Origin: Lachnospiraceae bacterium
Lineage (GTDB): Bacteria > Bacillota > Clostridia > Lachnospirales > Lachnospiraceae
Direction of reading: 5' to 3'
Assembly: GCA_024681795.1 (NCBI GenBank)
Contig: JAILAD010000040.1
Coordinates: forward strand, 1 to 64,000
Length of the DNA stretch: 64,000 nt
The notes under the pieces were generated by a model, which searched no databases, was not told the origin of the DNA, and was given only the letters and a program-made list of their open reading frames with translations. Shown piece by piece: positions 42,630 to 49,986 of the stretch (positions within the stretch are counted from its first letter, which is position 1; each line of letters begins with the position of its first letter). The position numbers and the translations under genes are program-made.

Positions 42630-44009
42630 ATGTATGAAATTGATTTTGAAAAACCTGTTCATGTTCATTTTATCGGAATCGGCGGAATCAGTATGAGCGG
42701 CCTGGCCGAAATCCTGTTATCCGAAGGATTTACCGTTTCGGGTTCCGACAATTCGGAAAGCGAACTGACAAAGAGGCTCCGCGAAGAAGGCGTAAGGGTT
42801 AATATCGGACAAAGCAGCGACAATATCACTTCCGACATCGATTTGGTTGTTTATTCCGCCGCCATCAGAAGGGACAACCCCGAATTCGGGGCCGCCGCGG
42901 AAGCCAACCTTCCCATGTTAAGCAGAGCAGAGCTTTTGGGTCAGATGATGAGAAACTATAAATACCCGATTGCCGTATCCGGAACGCACGGAAAAACCAC
43001 CACTTCTTCCATGCTCTCCGAAATTCTGCTGGCGGAAAATACCGATCCTACGCTTACTATCGGCGGAATTCTGAAATCCATCGGCGGAAACGTGCGAATC
43101 GGACATTCCGATTATTTTTTAACGGAAGCATGTGAATATACCAACAGTTTCCTGTCATTCTTTCCGAAATACGGCATTATTCTGAATGTGGACGCAGATC
43201 ATCTCGACTTTTTCAAGGATTTAAACGATATCCGGAATTCCTTCCGGAAATTTGCCGAACTCATTCCGGAGGACGGAGCTCTGGTCATCAACGGAGAAAT
43301 CGAGAATTACGGGGAACTTACGAGAAGCGCAAAATGCCCGGTCATTACCTTCGGCATGTCGGACGAATATGATTACTACGCTACTGACATAACCTTTAAT
43401 GAATCGGCTTTTTCATCTTATAACATGCACACTCCGAAGGGAGAGGTTATCCCGGTATCACTCGGCGTGGTCGGAATGCACAATGTATATAATTCCCTTG
43501 CTGCCCTTGCAATGGCGGATATTCTGAAATTTGACAAGGAAACCGGCCTGGAGGCGCTGAAGAAATGCACCGGTGCGGACCGGCGATTCCAGATTAAGGG
43601 CCATCTCGGTTCCATCACCATAGTGGATGATTACGCACACCACCCGACGGAAATTGCGGCAACCCTGTCTGCTGCCGAAAAATATCCCCATGAACATTTA
43701 TGGGTAGTCTTCCAGCCGCATACCTACTCCAGAACCAAGGCTCTGATGAACGGGTTTGCAGATGTTCTGAAAAATGCGGAAAACGTGATTTTAGCCGATA
43801 TCTACGCTGCCAGGGAAAACGATACCCTCGGAATTTCCTCCAAAGACCTGAAGGCGGAAATCGAAAAAAGAGGCGGAAGATGCGAATATTTCCGGTCTTT
43901 TTCGGAAATTGAAATATTTTTACTGGAAAATTGTAACCAAGGCGATCTGTTGATAACCATGGGCGCCGGAGATGTCTACAAAATAGGCGAGGAACTGCTC
44001 GGCAAATAA
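42630..44009 (+). CDS. murC: UDP-N-acetylmuramate-L-alanine ligase
   Basis: 459 residues from the ATG at 42630 behind AAAAGGAG. The N-terminal dinucleotide-like fold starts VHVHFIGIGGISMSGLAE; the ATP P-loop is SGTHGKTTTSSM; EACEYTNSFLSF and DDYAHHPTEIAATL are Mur ligase signatures. It adds L-alanine to UDP-MurNAc in peptidoglycan synthesis in the cytosol. Transcribed alone; a terminator follows at 44020. Confidence 0.96.
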   Translation: MYEIDFEKPVHVHFIGIGGISMSGLAEILLSEGFTVSGSDNSESELTKRLREEGVRVNIGQSSDNITSDIDLVVYSAAIRRDNPEFGAAAEANLPMLSRAELLGQMMRNYKYPIAVSGTHGKTTTSSMLSEILLAENTDPTLTIGGILKSIGGNVRIGHSDYFLTEACEYTNSFLSFFPKYGIILNVDADHLDFFKDLNDIRNSFRKFAELIPEDGALVINGEIENYGELTRSAKCPVITFGMSDEYDYYATDITFNESAFSSYNMHTPKGEVIPVSLGVVGMHNVYNSLAALAMADILKFDKETGLEALKKCTGADRRFQIKGHLGSITIVDDYAHHPTEIAATLSAAEKYPHEHLWVVFQPHTYSRTKALMNGFADVLKNAENVILADIYAARENDTLGISSKDLKAEIEKRGGRCEYFRSFSEIEIFLLENCNQGDLLITMGAGDVYKIGEELLGK

Positions 44010-44018
44010 TTATCCACA
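44010..44018 (+). promoter_or_regulatory. Consensus DnaA box upstream of dnaD
   Basis: TTATCCACA is a perfect 9-base DnaA box. The overlapping terminator stem carries 8/9 or 7/9 matches on both strands (reverse box at 44057-44065). It stands about 150 bases before the promoter of the dnaD-dnaI helicase-loading genes. Whether DnaA binds here is not shown. Confidence 0.4.
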
Positions 44019-44019
44019 A

Positions 44020-44071
44020 TATCCACGGTTTTTTCGGGAAAATACGAAAAAAACACTGTGGATATTTTTTT
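44020..44071 (+). terminator. Terminator of murC
   Basis: ATATCCAC pairs with GTGGATAT and, inside it, GTTTTTTCG with CGAAAAAAC, forming a long interrupted stem followed by TTTTTT. It starts 11 bases after the murC stop. Confidence 0.75.
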
Positions 44072-44160
44072 CGCTTAAAACAAGCATTCCAGTGAGTTAT
44101 AAACAGAATCCACATCCTTTAAAAACCCAGTAAAATCAAGGGATTGCGGGAAACTTTTTG

Positions 44161-44189
44161 TTTGCATTTGACGAATCCTGTGCTATAAT
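44161..44189 (+). promoter_or_regulatory. Promoter of dnaD-dnaI
   Basis: TTTGCA (44161-44166), a 17-base spacer and a perfect TATAAT (44184-44189) preceded by TGC, an extended -10. Transcription should begin near 44194-44197, at the edge of the structured leader. Confidence 0.65.
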
Positions 44190-44192
44190 CAC

Positions 44193-44295
44193 AATGCCTT
44201 TGAATGCGCAGGGAAACAGGAATTGCGGAGTCCCGTAAGGCGCATGGGAGCGTTTATTTGTTCCCGGCATTTTAAAATCGGGGGGAATCTGTAAA
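44193..44295 (+). promoter_or_regulatory. Structured 5' leader, three-way junction, candidate riboregulator
   Basis: Three helices can form with almost no linkers: AATGCC (44193-44198) with GGCATT (44266-44271); ATGCGC (44204-44209) with GCGCAT (44240-44245), itself enclosing GGGA/TCCC; and GGGA (44246-44249) with TCCC (44262-44265). The 3' strand TTCCC of the last helix can instead pair with GGGAA of the ribosome binding site GGGGGGAA (44280-44287), so the fold could switch translation of dnaD. It matches no riboswitch class that I can name. Confidence 0.5.
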
Positions 44296-45417
44296 ATGAG
44301 TCACATTCAGCTTGTAAACGATGGTCTTTTGGAAAGCACTTCCGTTTCCAATTTATTCATCGATTATTATATGAAAGAGGCAAATGATGCCCAGATTAAG
44401 GTATATCTGTACCTTCTCCGGAAGACATCCACCAATGCCTCCTTCGATATCGGCGATATTGCCGAGGAATTCAATCACACGGAAAAAGATGTTATTCGTG
44501 CGCTTAAATACTGGGAAAAAGCCGGCCTTTTGAACCTGCAGTACGATCTGACGGGTGAAATCTGCCGGATCAGTCTGGCAAACGTTTCCGGGCAGAAGAA
44601 ACCGGAAACCGCAGTCCGCGAGGATGTCGTAAAAGTTCCCGTTCTCAGTATCGTGCCGAATACGGAGCAGAGAAAAACGGAATCCGGAAACGAAACGGCA
44701 AAAGATAATTCGAAAGAACTTTTAAAAGATTCAAAAGAAACAAAGAAATCTTCCGTTCCGGAAAAGCCTTCCTATTCTGCCGGAGATTTAAGAACTTTCA
44801 GGGAAGAACCCGCAACGGACGAGCTGATTGCCGTTACGGAATCCTATTTAATGAAGCCCTTAAGTCCTTCCGATTTACGCAGTCTTCTTTATATTCATAA
44901 AGAGCTGAAATTTGATTTCGAAATGATGGATCTGCTCCTGCAGTATTGCGTTTCCAAGAACAAAAAGAGCTTTAATTACATCGAAGCCGTAGCGGTCTCC
45001 TGGTTTGAGCAGGGAATTACCACCCCGAAACAGGCCAAAGACGGAATCAGCAAATATGACCGCAATATTTTTGATATTATGGCTGCGCTCGGGAAGAATT
45101 CCACTCCCACCATTAAAGAAGTGGAATTCATAAACCGCTGGCTCGGAAGTTACTCCTTCAGCAAGGAAATGGTTCTTGCAGCCTGCGAGAGAACCGTAAT
45201 GAAAACGGACTCCGACCGGTTTGCGTATGCCGAAGGTATTCTTTCCAGATGGAAGGAACAGGGGCTGTATACCTTGCAGCAGGTCGAAAACTCCGAAGCG
45301 GAATTCAAAAAGAAAAGAGACTCGTCCGCGCAAAATACTCCTCATTCCCGGAAAGCCACGTTCCAGAAAACAAAATATGATTTTGCGGCTTTACAGAAAT
45401 TTATTAACGAAAGCTGA
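44296..45417 (+). CDS. dnaD: DnaD-domain replication initiation protein
   Basis: 373 residues. An N-terminal winged-helix domain (IDYYMKEANDAQIKVYLYLLRK, then DIAEEFNHTEKDVIRALKYWEKAGLL) and, after a Lys/Ser/Glu linker, two DnaB/DnaD C-terminal domains: LRSLLYIHKELKFDFEMMDLL with FNYIEAVAVSWFEQGI, and INRWLGSYSFSKEMVLAACE with FAYAEGILSRWKEQGL. Such proteins help load the helicase during replication initiation or restart. dnaI follows 23 bases later, the usual helicase loader partner. Confidence 0.9.
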   Translation: MSHIQLVNDGLLESTSVSNLFIDYYMKEANDAQIKVYLYLLRKTSTNASFDIGDIAEEFNHTEKDVIRALKYWEKAGLLNLQYDLTGEICRISLANVSGQKKPETAVREDVVKVPVLSIVPNTEQRKTESGNETAKDNSKELLKDSKETKKSSVPEKPSYSAGDLRTFREEPATDELIAVTESYLMKPLSPSDLRSLLYIHKELKFDFEMMDLLLQYCVSKNKKSFNYIEAVAVSWFEQGITTPKQAKDGISKYDRNIFDIMAALGKNSTPTIKEVEFINRWLGSYSFSKEMVLAACERTVMKTDSDRFAYAEGILSRWKEQGLYTLQQVENSEAEFKKKRDSSAQNTPHSRKATFQKTKYDFAALQKFINES

Positions 45418-45440
45418 CCATACACGCAGAGGTTGTTACA

Positions 45441-46409
45441 TTGAGTCTGACCACAGAAGATTACAATGAAATATTAAACGGATACAATTTAAGACAGATT
45501 GAGCATGCACATGAACTGGAAGAAAGACGGAAAGAAGTCTTTGACAAAATTCCCTCCTATTCCAAAACCGAAGAAGACATGGTAACCTTCAGTGCAGAAC
45601 GTGCGAGAGCCTTAATCCGCGGAAATAAAGAAGAAGCCGACCGGCTTGCCGAAAAAATCGAAGACCTTTTGAGGAACCAGAAACTGGCCTTAATCGAAGC
45701 AGGATTTCCGATTGATTATCTGGAGCCGATTTATACCTGCAAGGAATGTAAGGATACCGGTTTCGTGGACGGAAACCGTTGCAGTTGTTTCCGGCTTGCA
45801 TTAATTGAAAGACTTTTCGAGCAGAACAACATCCGGGATTATTTATCAAATGAAAATTTCTCCTCCATCCGCTACGATCTCCAGATCGGCGAGGATGAAA
45901 GAAGATTCGAAAAGGCGGTATCCAAAGCAAGGAATTTTGTGGAAGAAATTGAAAATGCTCCTCAGAATATCTGCTTTTCCGGTCCCGTCGGTACGGGAAA
46001 ATCGTTTCTGTCCAAATGTATTCTCGGCGAAATGCTGAAAAAAGGTTATTCCTGTATTTACTTCAGCGCACCTACGCTGTTTTCGACAATCGGAGATTAT
46101 AAATTCCATAAATCCGCCTCACAAACCGTCAATCCGACAGAGCTTTTGTATTCCTGTGATCTGCTCGTCATTGACGATTTGGGAACAGAGCTTACCAATT
46201 CTTTCTGCGTTTCGGAACTATTAACGCTGTTAAACGAACGTGAGAAGGCACGTAAATCCATGGTAATCTCTACAAATCTTTCTCTGGAAGAGTTAAACAA
46301 TACCTATTCGGATCGTGTATTTTCCAGAATGTTCAGCAATTTTGAGTTCTGCCCCTTAACCGGCCAGGACGTCAGAATATATTTAAAACAAATGCAAACA
46401 AGAAAGTGA
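45441..46409 (+). CDS. dnaI: DnaI/DnaC-type helicase-loader ATPase
   Basis: 322 residues with a TTG start eight bases after AGAGG. The N-terminal region has the zinc-type cysteines YTCKECKDTGFVDGNRCSCF, as in DnaI. The AAA+ domain carries FSGPVGTGKSFLSKCI (Walker A) and LLVIDDLGTE (Walker B), with the arginine-finger region SRMFSNFEFCPL. It loads the replicative helicase together with the DnaD-like protein upstream. Confidence 0.92.
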   Translation: MSLTTEDYNEILNGYNLRQIEHAHELEERRKEVFDKIPSYSKTEEDMVTFSAERARALIRGNKEEADRLAEKIEDLLRNQKLALIEAGFPIDYLEPIYTCKECKDTGFVDGNRCSCFRLALIERLFEQNNIRDYLSNENFSSIRYDLQIGEDERRFEKAVSKARNFVEEIENAPQNICFSGPVGTGKSFLSKCILGEMLKKGYSCIYFSAPTLFSTIGDYKFHKSASQTVNPTELLYSCDLLVIDDLGTELTNSFCVSELLTLLNEREKARKSMVISTNLSLEELNNTYSDRVFSRMFSNFEFCPLTGQDVRIYLKQMQTRK

Positions 46410-46418
46410 GGAAGTCCC

Positions 46419-47597
46419 ATGTCACATTCCGAAGAAGTCCGCAATTTGGAAACAATTCCCGTCGGAGCCTTAAGATTAATGCTTACCAGAGGCTGCACCG
46501 AGATTGGAAAGAAAGTTGACGAATACCTTGTAAAATGGAGAACTGAAAGAGAAAGCGAGCACAAAGGATCTTTAGCATACGCGGGATACCAGAGAGATTC
46601 CTATATTCTCGATGCCAAGCTTCCGAGATTCGGTTCCGGTGAAGCAAAATGCAATATCAACGAATCCGTCCGCGGTACGGATATTTATATTCTTGTAGAT
46701 GTATGCAACTACTCCGAAACCTATAAGTTATGCGGACATGTAAACCACATGTCTCCGGATGACCACTTCCAGGACGTGAAGCGTGTCATTGCCGCAATCG
46801 GAGGAAAGGCAAGAAGAATCAACGTCATTATGCCGTTCCTTTATGAAGGAAGACAGCATAAAAGAACCACCAGGGAATCCCTTGACTGTGCACTTGCACT
46901 TCAGGAACTTACCTCTCTGGGAGTTGACAACATCATCACCTTCGATGCACACGACCCCAGAGTACAGAATGCGATTCCTCTTCACGGATTCGAAACCGTT
47001 ACTCCCACCTATCAGTTTACAAAAGCACTTTTGAAAAATGTCCCGGACATCAGACTGGATGCAGATCATATGATGGTAATCTCTCCCGATGAGGGTGCGT
47101 TATCCAGAGCCGTATATATGGCAAACATTATCGGTTTAAACGTCGGAATGTTTTATAAGCGCCGCGATTACAGCCGTATTGTGGACGGCCGTAACCCGAT
47201 TGTTGCACATGAATATCTCGGTACCGACCTGTCCGGAAAAGATGCCATCATCATTGACGATATGATTTCTTCCGGTGACAGCGCACTCGACGTTGCAGCA
47301 GAGTTAAAGAGAAGAAATGCCAACCGTATCTTCCTCGCAACCACGTTCGGACTGTTTACAAACGGGCTTGATAAATTTGACAAAGCGTTTGACGACGGAC
47401 TTATTTACAGAGTTCTGACCACAAACCTTGTTTACCAGACACCGGAATTGCTGTCACGTCCCTGGTATATCAACTGCGATATGAGCAAATACATCGCATA
47501 CCTGATTGATACCCTGAACCACGACGCATCCATATCTGATTTGCTCAACCCTTCCGCAAGAATTCAGAACATTCTGAAAAAATACGGACAGGCATAA
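46419..47597 (+). CDS. prs: Ribose-phosphate pyrophosphokinase, long form
   Basis: 392 residues, about 70 longer than the common ~315-residue Prs. It keeps HVNHMSPDDHFQDVKRVI, FLYEGRQHKRTTRESLDC, ITFDAHDPRVQNAIP and the PRPP loop AIIIDDMISSGDSAL. It makes PRPP from ribose 5-phosphate and ATP for nucleotides, His, Trp and NAD. The longer form occurs in several Lachnospiraceae (family recollection). GTGAGGAAG precedes the ATG. Confidence 0.93.
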   Translation: MSHSEEVRNLETIPVGALRLMLTRGCTEIGKKVDEYLVKWRTERESEHKGSLAYAGYQRDSYILDAKLPRFGSGEAKCNINESVRGTDIYILVDVCNYSETYKLCGHVNHMSPDDHFQDVKRVIAAIGGKARRINVIMPFLYEGRQHKRTTRESLDCALALQELTSLGVDNIITFDAHDPRVQNAIPLHGFETVTPTYQFTKALLKNVPDIRLDADHMMVISPDEGALSRAVYMANIIGLNVGMFYKRRDYSRIVDGRNPIVAHEYLGTDLSGKDAIIIDDMISSGDSALDVAAELKRRNANRIFLATTFGLFTNGLDKFDKAFDDGLIYRVLTTNLVYQTPELLSRPWYINCDMSKYIAYLIDTLNHDASISDLLNPSARIQNILKKYGQA

Positions 47598-47613
47598 ATT
47601 ATGATTTTATCAT

Positions 47614-47799
47614 ATGAAGATCGAACAAAACGAAATTATTGAGTTGAAAAAACCGCATCCCTGCAAAAAGCCCGGCGCCGGCAAGTGGAGAGTACTCCGT
47701 ACCGGCGCGGATTTTCGTTTGGAATGTATGGGATGCGGCCGTCAGGTCATGATGAAGAGAAGCCTTCTGGAAAAACAGATTGTGAAAAATAACCCGTAA
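47614..47799 (+). CDS. DUF951-family small protein
   Basis: 61 residues: IIELKKPHPCKKPGAGKWRVLRTGADFRLECMGCGRQVMM, an almost textbook DUF951 with a conserved KKPHPC, a G-DF-L-C-CG zinc-ribbon-like pair and a basic end. The function is unknown; relatives are often near replication or ychF/parB genes. No strong ribosome binding site; 16 bases after prs, so translation may depend on the upstream gene. Confidence 0.88.
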   Translation: MKIEQNEIIELKKPHPCKKPGAGKWRVLRTGADFRLECMGCGRQVMMKRSLLEKQIVKNNP

Positions 47800-47810
47800 A
47801 ATGTATTCCG

Positions 47811-47819
47811 TGCTATAAT
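47811..47819 (+). promoter_or_regulatory. Extended -10 promoter for the YdcF-like gene
   Basis: TGC followed by a perfect TATAAT (47814-47819), 45 bases before the ATG at 47864. No good -35 is found at 16-18 bases, consistent with an extended -10 promoter. Confidence 0.45.
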
Positions 47820-47863
47820 TCTCTCTGTAGGAAATCTATTAAAAACGGGGAAAAACTGCTTCC

Positions 47864-49345
47864 ATGACAAAAAATCTGAAACGTGCAATTCCGATAGCTG
47901 CTCTTCTTCTCATTTTTACCTTTGTAAATTTCTTTGTGGTAAGAGGACATTACACAGAACACTTTTATCCGGAAGACGATAATGCAACCTCCGTTTACAT
48001 CGAGACCGACCGGGATGATATCGTTGAAATTGAAGATATCTCCTTTTCAAAAGATCACAAATGGTGCAATATCTGTTTAAAGGCAATCGGAACCGGTATC
48101 GTCACTCTGACGGTTCACTATAACAATAATGTTCCTGACAGCACAACGGAGTTAATGGTGCATCCTTCCGGAATCATCTATGAAAACGGATTCCTCGGAT
48201 CCGTCGGAAACTTAAATATTCTGCGTTATGAAATCGCATTTCTATTCCTGATAGCCGTCGTTAATCTGTCGATTTCCTTAAAAAAATCCCTGCGTTCAAA
48301 TATGTACTCCTACAAGGTCATGTATGTTGCCGGAGCACTTGTATTTTCCGCCGTAAACCTCCTTTTCTGGATTATAAACATTGTAAATCCCACAAATTTC
48401 TGGCCGGACCGGCTTTTTACTTTATTCGGGGAAATCTTCGCGGTATTTACAAGACTGCCCATACTTTTCTTTCCCATAGTACTTCCGTTTTCCATCCTTC
48501 TTTCCGTCAGCAATATCGTATTGCTGAAAAAAGAGGGATTTCGAATTCGGAATATGCTCGGAATCGGACTCGGTATCGTACTTGTCGCGATGACGGTTTT
48601 TCCTTTTTTCCTGTATCCGATTATGAGCAGTTTCATGGATGTTTCCGGTCAACTCGGATTTCACGCGGAATTTTTTTTCGAGCTCCTTTTCTTCTCCTCA
48701 CTTTCTTATTTTGAATGCATGTTAATCGGTACCATACTCGGAACCATTCGGGCGCAGCGCTTTGTTCCGAGATACGAACAGGATTATATGATTATTCTCG
48801 GAAGCGGTCTCCGCGCTGACGGAACGCTGACGCCGCTGTTAAAAAACAGGGCGGACCGGGCGATCCTGTTTTCCGAAAAACAGAAGGAAAAAACCGGGAA
48901 AGACCTGATTTTCGTGCCCTCCGGCGGACAGGGGCCCGATGAAGTAATTTCCGAAGCCTCTGCCATCCGGAATTATTTACTGACGCAGGGAATCAGCGGG
49001 GATTCCATTCTTACCGAAGAAAAATCCAAATCCACCTATGAAAACATGAAATTCTCAAAGGAGATCATTAAAGCTCACCGAAAGGATGCGATTTCAAATG
49101 TCCGGATTGCTTTTTCCACTACGGACTATCACGTGTTCCGGAGCGGCCGTTTTGCCCGCAAACTCGGAATGAATGCATACGGGATCGGGGCACGGACCAA
49201 ATGGTATTTCTATATCAATGCGCAAATCCGCGAATTCGTTGCAAACATGAAAGTACAGCAGAAAAGGCACATCGGAAATCTCATTTTTATCATATTGCTG
49301 ATCCTGTTCCTGCTTGCGGTCAGTTTTCGGTTTGAGATTCTGTAG
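47864..49345 (+). CDS. YdcF-family membrane protein (DUF218)
   Basis: 493 residues. A signal-anchor helix (about 10-26) precedes a small exported beta domain (to ~110), then about five membrane helices (120-310), then a YdcF/SanA-type DUF218 domain from about residue 310: YMIILGSGLRADGTLTPLL, VPSGGQGPDEVISEASAI, ILTEEKSKSTYENM and TTDYHVFRSGRFA. One C-terminal helix closes the protein. DUF218 proteins are tied to envelope integrity; the reaction is not firmly known. Confidence 0.87.
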   Translation: MTKNLKRAIPIAALLLIFTFVNFFVVRGHYTEHFYPEDDNATSVYIETDRDDIVEIEDISFSKDHKWCNICLKAIGTGIVTLTVHYNNNVPDSTTELMVHPSGIIYENGFLGSVGNLNILRYEIAFLFLIAVVNLSISLKKSLRSNMYSYKVMYVAGALVFSAVNLLFWIINIVNPTNFWPDRLFTLFGEIFAVFTRLPILFFPIVLPFSILLSVSNIVLLKKEGFRIRNMLGIGLGIVLVAMTVFPFFLYPIMSSFMDVSGQLGFHAEFFFELLFFSSLSYFECMLIGTILGTIRAQRFVPRYEQDYMIILGSGLRADGTLTPLLKNRADRAILFSEKQKEKTGKDLIFVPSGGQGPDEVISEASAIRNYLLTQGISGDSILTEEKSKSTYENMKFSKEIIKAHRKDAISNVRIAFSTTDYHVFRSGRFARKLGMNAYGIGARTKWYFYINAQIREFVANMKVQQKRHIGNLIFIILLILFLLAVSFRFEIL

Positions 49346-49500
49346 GTGCTGTTTCGTTCTGCTTTTTCACCCGAATAACGTCTCAAAATATTGTAAATTT
49401 TGCAAAACAGCCACAAGAAATTGTGAGTCATTTTCAGTCAAAATCACGTCAATTTTTTTCATGCCGAAATCTTTTTAGTTGGTGCTAAAGTACTTTTCTT

Positions 49501-49529
49501 TTGGATTTAAAGTGATATATTTATATCAT
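49501..49529 (+). promoter_or_regulatory. Promoter of the 49.5-kb ncRNA
   Basis: TTGGAT (49501-49506), a 17-base spacer and TATCAT (49524-49529, 5/6). A transcript would begin near 49536. Confidence 0.55.
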
Positions 49530-49535
49530 AACAAC

Positions 49536-49866
49536 TAAACAAAAGATATTTGAAGGAAGTAGGAAGCCGGTAGTCGGCAGGTCAGACAAAGACGGATCCT
49601 GAAGGTTTCGGGAGGAATGCTTCATTTCAAACTTTTGAGAATTCAAAAACTAACAACAAAGATAAGTGACATTGTCTTGTGAAAACATTTCTGTAAACCG
49701 AATTCAAGGAAGCGCGAAGTGATCGACAGACCAAACGGAAGCGGATGGTGAAAGCGGAGTCCGGCAGGTTGGCGAAAGCGGATGATGAACCGAGAATATC
49801 ATTTGAAAGAGGAAACCGCATTGGATAATATTAGTCGATGATCGTCGCTAGTGCAGTTTCCTTTTT
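49536..49866 (+). ncRNA. Candidate large structured non-coding RNA
   Basis: About 330 bases, purine-rich and more GC-rich than flanking DNA, with a promoter at the 5' end and an intrinsic terminator at the 3' end. Local helices include GCCG-GTAGT-CGGC, CCTGAA-GG-TTTCGGG and the terminal GGAAACCGCA/TGCAGTTTCC. Repeated motifs AAAGCGGA, GGCAGGT and GATGATGAACC suggest tertiary contacts. No open frame of useful length. It does not look like tmRNA, RNase P, SRP RNA or 6S by eye. The raiA RNA family of Firmicutes is one possibility to test, from memory only. Confidence 0.6.
49811..49866 (+). terminator. Terminator of the ncRNA
   Basis: GGAAACCGCA (49811-49820) pairs with TGCAGTTTCC (49852-49861) with one mismatch and is followed by TTTTT. 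CGCATTG (49817-49823) could alternatively pair with CAATGCG (49867-49873), a competing fold. Confidence 0.7.
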
Positions 49867-49899
49867 CAATGCGTGAATATGAATAATGGAAGGGCTTGT

Positions 49900-49916
49900 A
49901 TCGTGCCTTCACGAAC
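49900..49916. repeat. 17-bp palindromic repeat, copy 1
   Basis: ATCGTGCCTTCACGAAC contains the perfect inverted repeat TCGTG-CCTT-CACGA. The identical 17 bases occur at 62380-62396. Both copies are intergenic. Confidence 0.6.
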
Positions 49917-49924
49917 CAAAAATA

Positions 49925-49957
49925 AAAGTACCGGATTTTCTGTCCGGTACTTTTTTC
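49925..49957. terminator. Bidirectional terminator downstream of the aconitase-type gene
   Basis: An 11-bp perfect stem AAAGTACCGGA / TCCGGTACTTT with a 7-base loop is followed by TTTTTT on the plus strand and by TTTTATTTTTGG on the minus strand. Confidence 0.85.
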
Positions 49958-49986
49958 ATCTTACATAATCCGAATCGCGGAACGAA

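Larger units (their letters stand above)
49346..49986. other. Non-coding region carrying an RNA gene, a repeat and a terminator
   Basis: 640 bases without a plausible protein gene. In order: a short AT-rich stretch, promoter 49501-49529, structured RNA 49536-49866 ending in its own terminator, a short palindromic repeat shared with 62380 (49900-49916), and a bidirectional terminator (49925-49957) serving the aconitase-type gene. Confidence 0.7.

Noticed and set aside
44193..44271. Cobalamin or c-di-GMP riboswitch before dnaD
   Set aside because: AGGGAA and CCCG recall the cobalamin core and GCGCAGGG recalls the c-di-GMP-I core, but the remaining conserved blocks and the length do not fit.
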